64,000 nucleotides of DNA from Diphasiastrum complanatum (taxonomy: Eukaryota > Streptophyta > Lycopodiopsida > Lycopodiales > Lycopodiaceae), in contig CM055109.1 in the NCBI GenBank assembly GCA_029204225.1, forward strand, positions 43,401,054 through 43,465,053, written 5' to 3'. The notes under the pieces are model-generated. The model had not been told where the DNA came from. It saw only the letters and a list, made by a program, of their open reading frames with translations, and did no database searches. Shown here in pieces: positions 1 through 11,529 of this stretch. The translations under genes and the position numbers were made by a program. The first letter of the stretch is position 1, and each line of letters begins with the position of its first letter.

Positions 1-935
1 CCGAAAGTCTCTGTGTAGTCAATTCCATAGGTTTGTTCATATCCTTTGATGACTAGTCGAGCTTTCTATTTGGTTGTCGAGCTTCAACTTGAAGACCCAC
101 TTAGGGTCAACGATCTTTGCATCAGGAGGAGCTTCAACATGATTCTAGGTCTTGTTCTTCATCAATGAATTATACTCAACATTCATGGCAATGTCCCAGT
201 TGTCCGCATTCGAACTTGACAATGCTTCAGCTACTAAGGCAGGTTCATCATAACTGATAAATGCCTGAGAGACATAACGATCAGGCTCATGTCGATGTCG
301 GGAAGATTTTTGAACAAAAGTCGGTTGCTAAAATAATGATTCTCCTTGCCATGCGACATGGGTAACTTCGATGTTTGTCAGAACAGTCGCAGGTCAAGGC
401 CTGTCGATGGTGATAGTTTAGTGCTAGAGTAGTTTTGCAAATAGCAGGTTGTTGTAATTGCTTCAGCCCAAAAATTCTTGGGGAGATGAGCATTTGATAT
501 CATTGATCGTGTTGCATTAAATATTGTTCGGTTCTTTCTCTCAACTACTCCATTCTACTATGGTGTGCAGATGGTGATGAATGCCACATGACGATAAGAA
601 AGCAGACATTTTGTTTCACATGAACTCTCCACCATTATCTGTATGCAAGGTCTTGAGTCTTTGACCAGTCTGTGTCTCAGCAAACTATTTGAATTCTTTG
701 AAACAGTTGAATGCCTTAGACTTGTTCTTAATGAACATAATACTGGTGAAACTTGAATACTCATCGATAAAAGTAATAAAATATAGTGATGAAACCAAAG
801 AGGGAACACTCATAGGGCTGTACAGATCACTATGTATCGATTCTAAAATTGACTTAGCTCTAGTGGCTTGTCTCTTTGGGAATCTTGATCTAGGTTGTTT
901 GCCTAGTAGGCACATCTCACAAACATGTCAGTAGA
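1..935 (-). pseudogene. Copia J pol relic: integrase and start of reverse transcriptase
   Basis: Read right to left, this is the middle of a Ty1/Copia polyprotein. Near 915-840 lies the end of the GAG-pre-integrase region and the start of the integrase core (HSDLYSPM, then FIDEYS). The second catalytic Asp follows as HTDNGGEF near 635, and a degraded active-site Glu region near 540. From about 270 to 1 comes the reverse transcriptase N-terminus (DNWDIAMNVEY, then PKWVFKLKLD, then GIDYTETF at the window edge). Several stops interrupt it, including a TGG-to-TAG change in the KNKTW motif. The same element family reappears at 42297-43990. The element continues past the left edge, so its LTRs are not seen. 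Inactive remnant. Confidence 0.85.
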
Positions 936-1892
936 GGCAACATTGATATTTAGATGCTTGACCATACTATTATGATGCATATACAAGATCGATCTCATCC
1001 TTAAGTGTTCTAATCTTTGATGCCATAACTGGACATTTGAAGTACTCACATTGGTACTATGTATTACCTATATGTCATACATAGTATATTTGTAGTTCTT
1101 GTCATAATCTCCACACTAAATTCATATCAGGAAATTTTAGTTTTTTTCTATTTTTTGGCAGTGTCGAAATCCTGACACATTCAAAATCCATCGAAGGAAA
1201 AACAAAAAAGTATCAAATTCCGACGGCCACATTAGTTAAGCGTGCTTGTAATAACATCCATACATTTGTCATATAATTTGGGGCCATTTTCAAAATTGGT
1301 CAACCGATATCAGGTTGACCATTGACTGACCGCCCAAAACTTTGACTGAGAATATCTCTTTAACTATAGCTCAGAACTGGGTCATCTTGGGTGTCGTTGA
1401 AAAGCCCTCGTTGAGGGCTTTCTAATGGCACTGTAATCATCTCAATATGAGCTGCCATTCAAAAGTTATTGTTTCTCTTTTTACAATAGAAAATGTCATT
1501 TCGGCGCGTACAAGTACGACCTCTGATACTCTAATTGGTTGTCTGCGTGTTGAAACGATATTAGTACAAATACATGCAATATCGACTCAATGCACAGAAG
1601 TACGACCTCTTGGGATCTTTTTGGGCTTTCACGCATTGAACCGACATTAGTACGAATTAGATGAAAAGTAAATGAAATATTTTATTTTTTAGAGAGAATA
1701 TTCTAGATTCTCCCTTTGGTGTGGCGGCTACACCACTTCTAATTTGCAAAGATTTCAAAGTGTGTGATTGTCCAAAAACAAAAGATCGGCATGGAAAAAG
1801 TATGAAGACTCAGATTCGATCCAAAAACTTGACACAACGAACAATGGCCTATATTCACCTGCGCATTGATCCGCTATCGACTGCCAACTGGG
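936..1892. other. Unassigned spacer between Copia fragments
   Basis: No convincing coding region. The stretch 1200-1900 is of mixed composition and holds weak internal repeats: the phrase around AAGTACGACCTCT occurs near 1513 and 1599, and related wording near 1900. It may be a degraded LTR or untranslated part of a retroelement, but no terminal motif, PBS or target duplication could be identified. Confidence 0.4.
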
Positions 1893-2412
1893 TTATCGTT
1901 CTGTACGCGCCTCCGATATTGCCTCACTGCTAATCTGTACACACGCACATAGATCTGATACTAGGACAGCACATGGCCCATACCAAGCAAACTGCTTGTC
2001 TTCATCCTGGCCCGCATCGTCGAACTTTATGTCTCTGCTCATTACCACCTTCTTTGAGGTTGGAGAGGCTGTAGACTTGTGAGCCATTCGAATATCCAAC
2101 CATGACTGTTTGCATTGACTTTTTGTCAATCTTGTTTCTTTTTTCTTTTGGTATGTGCATGTATGCTGCACATCCGAACACACGCACATATGACAAATCA
2201 GACCTTTTACTTGTCCATATTTCATATGGTGGCTTGTCTTCCAGGGCTGACATTGTCGATATGTTCTGCAAGTGTACAACTGCAGCAATTGCCTTTGTCC
2301 AAAATTGACTCGTCAACTGAGCCTGTGCCATCATGCATTTGGCTCCCTCGACAAGCATTCTATTTTTTTTTCTGCTATACCATTGCACTGTGGTTTTTGC
2401 ATCAATGGATAT
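1893..2412 (-). pseudogene. Copia integrase C-terminal fragment
   Basis: Minus-strand frames give the classic Copia integrase block: a catalytic-Glu segment (NGIAEKK, near 2385), then NRMLVEGAKCMM, FWTKAIAAVVHLQN, PPYEIWTSKRSDLSYVRVFGC and the IPKEKRNKID/VGYSNGSQVY region down to about 2002. An extra A in an A-run near 2362 shifts the frame just after the Glu. It is cut off on the right by the tandem array starting near 2413. Reading continues weakly to 1893. It is a different family from Copia J to its left. Confidence 0.8.
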
Positions 2413-4180
2413 ATATTAGTCTATTTATCACATATATCTGTCATAATAGATAGTAATTCATCCATTTATGTGTAAATTTACCTACTTGGTTTATGCATGG
2501 GATGTTATACCTATCGACATGTTCTTTCTAAACTGTCAAATTCAACACTAATAGATATCAACGACGTGTATCAAACAATATATGACACACTTATATCAAT
2601 TTAAAGGCATGTTGTACTATCATATCCATCTAACAAATTCTATTGGCCCACTTATACACACATGAAGCCATAAAACATCAAAAAAATATAATTTTGGCAT
2701 ATACTTATCATAATAGACAATAATCCATCCATTCATGTGTAAATTTACCTACTTGGGTTTTACATGGGATATTGTATCTATCAACATGTTCTAAACTATC
2801 GGATTCAACACTAATACATATCATCAATGTGTATCAATTAATATATGACACACTAATATCAATTTAAATGCATGTTATACTATCATTTTCATCTAACAAC
2901 TTTTATTTGCCCACTTATCTACACATGAAGCTATTAAACTTCAAAAAAAATAATTTCTGGCATAAATGACGGCTTTTGAATAACTGTCATATAAACCAAA
3001 ATAAATGACGATTTTTGAGGCCGTCATTTATTCCATTTTTTGCATGGTTTGATATTTAAGTCTATGTATCACATAAATTTATCAGAATAGGCAGTTTACC
3101 TACTTTTGTTATACATGATATATTATACATATCAACGTGTTCTATATTGTCAAATGAAACACTAATACATATCATCGACGTGTATCAAACAATATATGAC
3201 AATTATATCAATTTAAAGGCATGTTATACTATGATATCCATATTACAACTTTTATTTGCCCACTCATCTACACTTGAAACCATAAAACTTAAGAAAAAAC
3301 GTAATTTTTGGCATAAATGATGGCTTCTGAAAAATTGTCATATAAACCAAAATAAATAACGGTTTTGTAGGCCGTCATTTATTCCATTTTTTCCATGAAT
3401 TCATATTTAAGTCTATGTATCACATATATTTATCATAATATTCAATAAACCATCCATTCATGTCTATATTACTGACTTGGGTTATACATGGGATATTATA
3501 CCTATCAACGTGTTCTATATTGTCGGAGTCAACACTAATACATATCAGCGACGTGTATCAAACAATATATGACACACTTTATATCGATTTAAAGGCATGT
3601 TATACTATTATTTCCATCTAACAACCTTTATTTGCCCACTTATCTACACATGAAGCCATAAAACTTCAAAAAAATGTAATTTTTGGCATTAATGATGGCA
3701 TCTGAAAAACAGTCATATAAACCAGATTAAATGACGGTTTACAGGCCGTCATTTATTCCATTTTTTGCATGAATCTATATTTTAGTCTATGTACACATAT
3801 ACTTATTACAATAGGCAGTAATCCATCCATTCATGTGTAAATTTACCTACTTGGGTTATACATGGGATATTGTACTTATCGACGTGTTCTAAACTGTCGG
3901 AGTCAATACTAATACATATCATCAACGTGTATCAAAGAATATATGACACACTTATATCAATTTAAAGGCATGTTATACTATCATTTCCATCTAACTTTTG
4001 TTTGCCCACTTATCTACACATGATGCTATTAAACTTCAAAAAAATGTAATGTTGGCATAAATGACAGCTTTTCAAAAACTGTCATATAATCCAAAATAAA
4101 TGACGATTTTCGAAGCTGTCATTTATTCCATTTTTTGCATGAATTGATATTTAAGTCTATGTATCACATATATTTATCAT
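2413..4180. repeat. Tandem array of ~370 bp units (about five copies)
   Basis: Five diverged head-to-tail copies. The landmark TCTATGTATCACA recurs near 2420, 3061, 3412, 3786 and 4156 (spacings 351, 374 and 370 for the last four). The first copy is short because about 100 bp before its end is missing (join at 2700). Each full unit holds an AT-rich body, a short A-run and a small inverted repeat, AAATGACG...CGTCATTT (3003-3029 and 3729-3754 are clear). No ORF. The right end stops at 4180, where an LTR fragment begins. AT-rich satellite-like array; function unknown. Confidence 0.85.
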
Positions 4181-4256
4181 GGGTTTGGATGGCAAGAGTT
4201 GAAGGCTGGGAAGCTAAGTCGTGGTTCCCAGCTCCCTTTGGGATGCCTGCGCTACA
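4181..4256 (+). repeat. 3' end of the LARD-family LTR (fragment)
   Basis: These 76 bp match the last 76 bp of the 1.2 kb LTRs at 6736-7899, 43997-45225 and 47811-49039, ending in the same GCGCTACA terminus. The rest of the LTR is missing and the tandem array abuts its left end. It is probably a recombination or deletion scar. Confidence 0.85.
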
Positions 4257-4980
4257 ATCAGATAGCCCATAACATCTTCCATGAAGTTCAGACGGTCCAA
4301 TTTCTTTGAGTCCTTTGGCGTGTGGAAGGGGTTGTGGACTCCTGTCAGCCATTCATGATCCACCCATGCTTGGAATCGTTTCTTCCAGAGATATCCAAGG
4401 AATGCAGCTCGGTAATATACGCGAGCGACTGGCAGTTGGTCTTTGACTTTGTCGGAAGCGAGCATCTTATTTGAATCAAAAAATATGGAGGGAAGGAAAT
4501 CATCCCATTTTGTTTCAATGCCCATTAAATATTCTAAGTCCCGAGCATAAGTGGCTGTCGTGCGGACTGTGGGATCGGGGCAATTGATGTAGTGACTGGC
4601 AAATGCGGAGAGAGCCCTTCTAGCGTCTACATCCGTAGTCCACCTATATTCGGATTTGATGATTGGCCAGTTGAAATTGTGCAGTGTGATCTAGTCTAGA
4701 GGAGTGCTGCATTCCGCCCATTTGGATTTTTCTTGGACATGGCAGAAAATGCACGTTCATCCGTAACTGTTGTGGACTCGTCACATAAGCCATGATGGCC
4801 GAAGGGTCTCTCTCAAATAACTGTTGTCGCCACTCCGGTTGTGGTTGGAGGGCGGGTAAGGCTTGCAGTTATTTTCCCTTGATGGTCTGAGCTGAGAATG
4901 ATATCTGCCAACCGTCTCTTGATGACTCGTGTGGATATTTGGATAAAAATTCATTGATGTTCTCCTCCACGGACTTCAGT
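4257..4980 (-). pseudogene. Unknown ORF family, copy 1: C-terminal domain
   Basis: This is the C-terminal part of a large multi-domain protein read on the minus strand from 8508 to 4257. From 4980 the frame reads EENINEFLSKYP, then SRDGWQ, QPEWRQQLFE, IMAYVTSP, and after two stops NWPIIKSEYRW, VDARRALSAFASHY, RDLEYLMGIETKWDDFLP. It ends near 4257, where the LTR fragment begins. The same spaced motifs (KYP, R-x-G-W/Y, R-x-QLF, MA-x-Y) occur in copy 2 near 26990-26840, which is why I treat this as a real former coding region. I recognise no known domain. Inactivated by stops. Confidence 0.6.
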
Positions 4981-5710
4981 CTTCGAAAGGCCCGGCTGGC
5001 AGATATCGTACGCGATCCTCTAGATGATGTTGCTTGGCCTTGGCTGGTGGTTGTGCCTTGGCTCTGTTCTCAGTCTCAGCGGCCGCATCTGTCTGCCCTT
5101 GGTCTTGGCCTTCGGACCCTTGATCTGGTTGAAATTCCCCTATTGCCTGCTGGCTTTGATCTTGGCTGGTACTAACCTGTGCAGCGTCAAAATTAGGTGG
5201 TGGTGGAATTACCACGGGAGTGGGTTGGGCCTTCGTTTCCATGTATTTTTGGCACGCCTTGAGGGCTTGCTTGGCCTGGGCGAGCTCTTGCGTTGCGCTT
5301 GCCCGATATTTACTGAACTCCACCTGGTAGCTGTTGAGGGTTTGGCTATAAATCTGCACCTGACGCTGTAGAAGAATCATCTCTGATTGGGAAAGCGGCC
5401 TTGTGTCCGGTGTAGATTGAGATAACCAGGCGAGTTTTTCGTCTTGTAAGGCTTTGACCTCCGTCCCCAGGTGCTTGTTCTCTGCTTCCAAAAGTGTAAG
5501 TTGCACCTGGATGGGGGCAAGCCATTGGGATGCTTCAGCTTGAAGCTCCCGCACCTTTGTGGAGGCCTCAATCAGCACTTTGGAGAGGCTTTGAATATAT
5601 TTATTTAGGCCTTCCTCCTTCTGCTACATCTTGGCAATCTTCTGGTGCCCTGCTTGTTTGTGTTGCTGAACCAGAATCAGCTCTTGCTACAGCTTGGTGA
5701 GGTCTGCTCG
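4976..5710 (-). pseudogene. Unknown ORF family, copy 1: coiled-coil segment
   Basis: An open minus-strand frame of 200 codons (5578-4976), extended upstream with two stops to about 5710. It is rich in Leu, Gln, Glu and Ala in heptad-like spacing (LQAEASQWLAP, LLEAENKHLG, VKALQDEKLAWL, MILLQRQVQIYSQTLNSYQ) and then becomes a Pro/Gln/Asp-rich linker (VVIPPPPNFDAAQVS). This looks like a long coiled coil followed by a flexible tail. It sits between the Ser/Thr/Pro-rich part (upstream) and the C-terminal domain (downstream). The equivalent region of copy 2 (28640-28130) is also coiled-coil-like but more broken. Confidence 0.6.
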
Positions 5711-6735
5711 CAGCTGTGTATTACTCGTTGCCAAATGTAGTACCCTACTTTCTAGAATAGCTTTGGCCGCTACCGCATCCAGGATGTATTTTCCTAGAGT
5801 TTGGTACGCCATCGTTAGATCCGTGGAAGCAGCTGGTACACTGGCACTGGCAAGGGCTTGTGTTGTATCGGCCCCAACGACTTGTGGAATTCCGTCGTCA
5901 TTATCTTCGATCGGGTTTTCATTTGTCCTGATGCCATCTGGGGCGGTAGGGTCAGTCCGATCTGGTGATGCTACAAAAATTGTTTGTACAAATGCGTCAT
6001 CAGGCAGTGGTTGGCTGCCCTCGGCAACCTTTGTTGGCGAAGCGGGTGGGGTGTGAGAAACAACTGTGGAAACAGGGGTGAGGACGGTTTGTCCAAACGA
6101 GAGGATGGGAGGAACAGTGGGGAACTGAAGGGTGGTGTGGAGTATGGAAGAAGGTGAGGATGGAGCAGAAAGTGTCTGGAGTGGGGGTGAAAAATTGATA
6201 ACTTGCATCCATGCCAGAGTGTCGGGCGACAGTTGCGAATCAGAGGGATTGAATGTGAGAGGAGCAATGGTGGTGGCAGGAGTGATGGAGGATGCGATGG
6301 TGATGGATGGAATAGTGGACACGGGAAGAGAAGTAGGAGTGCTATCAACAAAAGAAAAGGGGATGGAGACAGAAACAGATGTGGATGGAACAGGAAGAGA
6401 GGCAGCGACAACAGAAATTGGAGTGGGGGATTGCACAAAAGAAGAAGTGGCGGTGGTTGATGGAGTGGTTAGTGCGGCAGTGGAGTGTGTCTTCGGATAA
6501 CAGGTGGAGATGTGGATGTAGAGGCAGCGCCACACATTCGTTTGCTGGCCGTTGTGTTAATGACTGCAGGTTGGGAGGAGGTAGATGTTTGAGATGGTGG
6601 ATAAAGGTTAGTATGTGGCACAAGGGTAGACAAGAGGGATGAGCGTTGGAAACCGCACACTTTCACCTCGAGAAGTGCGCAGACAAAGTTACACAATAGG
6701 GGGCCTGCTGCAATTCGCTCACGGTTGTTGGGTTT
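5687..6735 (-). pseudogene. Unknown ORF family, copy 1: Ser/Thr/Pro-rich middle
   Basis: Minus-strand frame of 282 codons (6535-5687), very rich in Ser, Thr, Pro and Val, resembling a disordered linker. Just upstream, 6735-6540 continues the N-terminal domain in another frame (KPNNRERIAAGPLLC, LLEVKV), matching copy 2 (KPTTKCGYHLHMLV, LLESRV). The frame change and the solo LTR inserted at 6735/6736 show it is dead. The downstream end of the 282-codon frame (ILDAVAAKAILESRV) already looks coiled-coil-like. Confidence 0.6.
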
Positions 6736-7899
6736 TGTTGTAAAGCTACCTTTACAAGCTTTACTTCCAGCGCCACTGGCGCCAGCATTGTCCCCGGCGC
6801 CAGTAGCGCCCCTCCCAACGCCACTGTGACCAGAATCCAGGCGCCAAGTTCCTATGGCTGAAAATTTTTTATTGGTTCTAGCGAAGTCCAGAGAGCTCAG
6901 ATCGATGTGCAATCACCTCACACGATCTAGGCATGATTAAAGGAAGCCTGGGGATCAAAAAATTCTAGAGAGAGAAAATGACTTTCTAGAGAGAGAAAAT
7001 GACTTTCTAGAGAGATAAAATGTGTTTAACCAGCATGGGTAGAGTACTTGGTATGAGGGGAGGTGGCAAATCCCACCAATACTATAGGGGAGTGTCGGTT
7101 GCGACTCAGGACGAGCTCCAACCAAGTCTCAGCCTCCCTTGCTGGAATGTTGTCCTAACACTCGCCTTGGCATGCTAGCACCCCGGAGACTAGGGTCGGT
7201 CAAACACTTGAAATGTAACCTTCTCAAATTTATCAATAAAGTACCTCAAACTGACTCTGATTACTTTCTAAGTTTCAGTGTTCGTTAAAAGCGCCAGTTG
7301 TAAGGCCGCTTCAAACTTTTTAATCTGGCACATAGCTGAGGGTCGTATCTCGGGACGCCAGCGGTATGCCGTCGGGACCATTCGGTCCGTGGCGCCAACG
7401 ATATGCTGTCGGGACCATTTGGTCCAGGAACTGGTTGTCTCCATATCTGTCGCGACTTGTGGTTTTGAGTGTTCCTTGCATGAACGTGAATGGGTTAAGC
7501 TCTTGGGAAATTTTAAGTTATCTGTTTATGGCTATCCAGTCTGGCATGGCTCCAGGTTGTCTTCCAACGCTCGTGACAAAGCTTTCATTCGGTTAAGTCT
7601 GATGTAAGTCAGACCACTTGCTTGGAATGGATGTTACTCATTTGTAACGAAGCTTCGAGTCGGTTAAGTTTGATGTATGTCGGGTGGCTTGCTTGGAGAG
7701 AAGTCACCCACATCGGGACCCCCGATCTGGCATGGCGCCAGGTTGGATCTCAATGTTGGTTTCTGAACTTCCAGTTGGTTAAGTCCGATCGTTGTTGGCA
7801 AGTTGGCTGCTTGTATGTCAAGTGGGTTTGGATGGCAAGAGTTGAAGGCTGGGAAGCTAAGTTGTGGTTTCCGGCTCCCTTTGGGATGCCTGCGCTACA
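6736..7899 (+). mobile_element. Solo LTR (LARD family) with TSD GGTTT
   Basis: A single 1164 bp LTR starting TGTTGTAAAGC and ending GCGCTACA. It is flanked by the 5 bp direct repeat GGTTT (6731-6735 and 7900-7904). It matches both LTRs of the element at 43997-49039 and carries the same GGCGCC-rich 5' part and an AATAAA signal (near 7243). There is no PBS or internal region, so this is a solo LTR left by LTR-LTR recombination. It interrupts copy 1 of the unknown ORF family. Confidence 0.93.
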
Positions 7900-8508
7900 G
7901 GTTTGATGGAGCTGGTTAGTTCTCGAATAAGGAAGCTATGCCAGTCATATGGCACAACGGAGGGGTTAGGGAATTCCAGAAAAGATTCCACTATCTGACT
8001 CAACAACATAGACTAGATTTTGTCCTTGCAAAATGTTGAAATAATCAGAAAGTTATTCAACAGATGCGCAGCCGTCTGAATGACGGGTTCCATGATAACT
8101 TCTATCAAGTAACCATTGTTAGTCTGGATGGGAATTTTTGGTGTGGTTTGGGTGACGAATAGTTTGATCAGAGCTTTGGCGTGGCAATGGAAGATGGGTC
8201 GACAATCACCGGACATAATGCCAATGGTGACCATCGAGTCGGCGTTAATCCTGACCTTGTATGTGGTACCTTGGTACAGGAAGTGGAAACGAGCCTTGTC
8301 CTCGTCACAGGTGGCATAAGCGTGAAGGGCGAGGCCCATGCTAATCTCATAATGAAAGAGTGTCCATTGCTTCAAGGAGTGGGCCGGCTGTCTGCAGCCA
8401 TGGTTGGATTAGAGTGACAGAGGGTAGAGGCCAAATCTGCGTGGCCTCGGGGATGTCACACTGGATCACCTGTTTGGCGCCAGAGTCTTCAGAGGATGAT
8501 GAGGCCAT
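7900..8508 (-). pseudogene. Unknown ORF family, copy 1: N-terminal domain
   Basis: A likely original start ATG lies at 8508 (MASSSSEDSGAKQVI). A frameshift near 8380 then leads into a 120-codon open frame ending at 8013 (HYEISMGLALHAYAT, ARFHFLYQGTTYKVRIN, HAKALIKLFVTQ, GYLIEVIMEPVIQTAAHLL). This aligns by eye with copy 2 (AAYSTYLDEFQTFKL, YDAKYFTKFLIEHG, GIAIRLITYPYLRAASELL). The domain continues past a stop to 7900, is interrupted by the solo LTR, and resumes at 6735. I know no named domain with this pattern. Confidence 0.55.
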
Positions 8509-9659
8509 GTTAGTAATGATGATTAGTGGTCGAAAAAGTCAGAAAAGTAGAAAAAACGGTGGAAAATATAAAAAGATGTGAAAACAGTAGAAAACTGAGA
8601 ATAATGAGTGTTGGATGACAATGATTGTAGTTCAGAGCGCAGGTCGGTGTTTAATATGAGCAGATGACAACTGGTAGGAAGTTTGGTCAAAAAGAGAAAA
8701 CTTGGTATTTTTAGTAGAAATTTTGGCAGAGCTTCGCTAGCAAAAGTGACAAATGACTCAAATTCAGCCCTTATATAACGGAATTTAGAGTGCATATTCG
8801 GTGAAATCCACTTTCCCTTGTTCAGTTCTACCCAATTTTTGGCAGGCACCTTCTTCACAAAATTCTAAGACCTCAAGGAAGTCTGCGAGAGTTCAGAAGG
8901 TGATTTGACTGCTATGCGAAGGTTTTGCGAGAATCCAGGCTATCTGCGAGGGTTCAACTCTTGCATGAGGTGATCTCTCGCACAACTTGTTCTTGTGATT
9001 GGATTTTCAAGATCAAACCATGTAGGCAGGCTAATTTCACTGCTCTGATTTCACTTAGGCACCTTGCGAGAGTTGGTAAGATGATCTTGATGCTCTACGA
9101 GGGTTCTGAAAAATTCTGCTTCTGGGAACTCTCACATACACTAAAAAATGATGTTTCCTCCATTAGGAACTCTTACAGAGATTTTCATGGATGCATCTAG
9201 GTCAGATCTGGTGACTGTCCAATTTTCAAGAGCTATTTCCCAAGGGATCTCAAAAAATCATGAAAAAGATTCTCTTTCAGAGTGTGTTTTGATGAGATCT
9301 CGAGATTTTTGATTTTTAACTTTTGTAAACTGGTAATCAGCTTCATCCAAGTTTGATTTGATTGTTGGTAGTGCTCTAGAAGTTCTGATGGATTTTTGGT
9401 AGTAGATCCATCAGTCAATCTGATGATCTGCTTCCTTTTTTATCCTATCAAGATCTGGATCCTCCTTGGATGCTGATGGATTTTTTCGATCTTGCCAGAT
9501 CTGGCTGAATCTTGATGGATTTAGTTTGATTTAGCTTGATCTCCTTAGATCTAGCGATGATGGCTGAGCAGATTAGCTTTTTGTAGCGTGTCACTCCCAA
9601 TCTGGATCTGTCTCACTATGGTGGCCAGTACTTGTGCAACCGACTACCGTTGATGGGTG
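8509..9659. other. Non-coding spacer
   Basis: No supportable gene. 8509-8870 is A-rich upstream sequence of the ORF-family copy. 8880-9240 has repeated short phrases such as TGCGAGAGTT and TGCGAGGGTT (near 8884, 8946, 9064 and 9098), which resemble the inner repeats of retroelement LTRs. 9240-9650 is rich in GATCT/GATGGAT words. It is probably a degraded 3' untranslated/LTR part of the Gypsy element whose coding end begins at 9662. Confidence 0.35.
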
Positions 9660-9661
9660 TG

Positions 9662-9874
9662 TCAAATGGCATCCCATCTAGCTTTTCTAAGTTCAACCCC
9701 ATGATTAAGAATTTTCTTGATCTTATAAGGACCTTCGTCCGTAAATTTCAGCTTCCCCTTGATCGCCTTGGTTTTATACATCAAGACCAGATCTCTTGAA
9801 CGAAGATCCTTCTTTTGTAATCTACGATCATGCCAAGCTTTGCATCTTTCCTTTTCAGCCGCCAGTGCATGCAC
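9662..9874 (-). pseudogene. Gypsy B integrase C-terminal tail
   Basis: 70-codon open frame with the typical tail after the Gypsy integrase core: KAWHDRRLQKKDLRSRDLVLMY, then KGKLKFTDEGPYKI, and a GVELRK end. It mediates target or DNA contacts in intact relatives and lacks a chromodomain. It is separated from the core (ending 9923) by about 50 bp and a frame break. Confidence 0.8.
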
Positions 9875-9922
9875 AGCTAGTAAGCATGTTTCACAGAGTT
9901 TATGCAGAGCTTCGAGACGTAG

Positions 9923-10704
9923 CTATAGAGATTTGGACTCATTAAGACGTTGCACGGTGGCAATCCTTAATGAAAGAACTAAAAACTCTACTAGCATCAT
10001 AGCATCCTGACCATATACCAATTGGAAGGGTGTTTGATCAGTGCTCTCTTTATATGCTGTCCTGAATGCCCACAGTGCAGCATGCAATTTGTGTTCCCAA
10101 TCTGATCTACTAGCTTCAACTGTTTTCGTGAGCACGCTACACAAGATCTTATTGGATGCTTCTGCTTGCCCATTACCACGAGGATAATATGGCGTACTGG
10201 TTCTGTGGATCAAGAATTTCTCCAATAGGACCTTGATGATCTCGTTGATGAAATGGCTTTCGCGATCACTGACTAGTTCCACCAGGCATCTGAAGCGCAC
10301 AATGATATTTTCATAAAGGAACTTGGCAGTGGTCCTAGCATCAGCTACTCTTACTACCTTGGCTTTGACCCATTTGGTGAGGTAGTCTGTGGCTACGATT
10401 ATGTATCGAGTCTGGGAACTCCTTGCTGCAGGGTGAATTGGACCAATATATTCCAATCTCCATTTTTTGAACGGTGCTTGGGCTAAGATTGGGTGTAGTA
10501 GATCATAGTTCAATCTCGTTGGTCTCCTTGCCCTTTGGCACACATTGCAACTTTTCAAGTATTCCTCCGTATCTTTATGAATTGTTGGCCACCAACATCC
10601 TGATTGTAGGACCTTGCAAACTATAATGTCAGATGCAAAATGACCTCCACCCATGTCTTCATATGAAAGCGAAATGATCTGGGTGGTCTCATGAGGAAGA
10701 ATAC
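9923..10704 (-). pseudogene. Gypsy B integrase core
   Basis: A 243-codon open frame (10654-9923), with the zinc-finger start just upstream (LPHETTQ near 10697). HHCC finger: two His, then SCNVCQ near 10545. Core: where the first catalytic Asp is expected before I/GP, the sequence reads RLEYIGP, so Asp appears replaced by Glu (residue 69). The second Asp (VSDRESHF, residue 130) and the Glu (NGQAEAS, residue 165) are present. VATDYLTKWVKA is the conserved strand region. It is therefore open but probably inactive. Confidence 0.88.
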
Positions 10705-10929
10705 ACCACCGAAGAATTCCGTTTGGACCTCTTTGGTATAGCTAGCCGGCAATCAGTTGATAAGGTCTAGCCTTCAAGATCAATTTTCACTGTTCCACCT
10801 TTGGTAGTGATTTGTCTGGTTGGCCGCACATTAGATATTCAACAATGTCGGTAGCCCATTCTGGTACTGTATCCACGTAAAATAAGACATCATCTGCCAG
10901 CTCATCGTCGGGTTGGGTTGTAATCTCCT

Positions 10930-11476
10930 TTCCCTTGATTCATGACACATGATCTGCCATGTAGTGTTGTTTTCCCTTGCGAACTACTATCTGAAAATCA
11001 AATTTCAACAACAGAAGGAGCCATCTGGTGATTCTTCCGGTGTTGCAAGTTTTATTAATGAGATATAGCAAGGGTTGATGGTCCGTATAAAAAGCAAAAT
11101 GTGTGGCCATCAAATAGTGTCAAAACTTTTTAACCACATAGATCATTGCCAGTGCTTTCCACTTTGTGGTTGAATAATTCATTTCGGTATCACTGAGCTG
11201 TCATCTTGCAAATCGGATTGGAAAATCTTATTTGTGTTCACCTGGCTGGGTTAAGATTGCTCCAACTGCATACTTCGATGCGTCCGTATGCACGTGGAAC
11301 TCAATGGACCAATTGGGTGGTCGTAAGATTGGTGTTGAGACCAATGCATCCTTAATCTTCTGGAAAGCCTTTTGAGCTTTCTCATTCCAATGTGGATCCG
11401 TTGTGAGCTTGTAAATTGGTCTGGCTAACTTCACAAAATCAAGAATGAAGATCCTATAATAGTTAGCATGACCCAT
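10930..11476 (-). pseudogene. Gypsy B RNase H domain
   Basis: The frame begins MGHANYYRIFILDFVKLARP, the connection after RT, and continues PHWNEKAQKAFQKIK, FHVHTDASKYAVGAIL (first catalytic Asp), NYSTTKWKALAMIYVV (Glu expected at KEA reads W-K-A), and FYTDHQPLLYLI (second Asp). It ends in KFDFQIVVRKGKQHYMADHVS near 10935. Stops occur near 11225, 11120 and 10940. The missing Glu and the stops mark it as inactive. Confidence 0.8.
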
Positions 11477-11529
11477 GAAAATGTAGACCTCGCAATTCGT
11501 CCCCGGTGGTGGTAGATCAATAATGATCC

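Noticed and set aside
2413-4180. CRISPR-like array
   Set aside because: Units are ~370 bp without spacers, and the context is eukaryotic; it is an ordinary tandem repeat.
5971-6642. Several overlapping frames on both strands rich in Pro/Leu/Gly/Arg
   Set aside because: Low-complexity Ser/Thr/Pro coding sequence is open in several frames; only the frame continuous with the flanking domains was kept.
10162-10387. Gypsy B integrase triad read as D(TDYLTK)-D-E, hence active
   Set aside because: The first catalytic Asp in Gypsy integrases precedes the GP motif; here that position is Glu (RLEYIGP).
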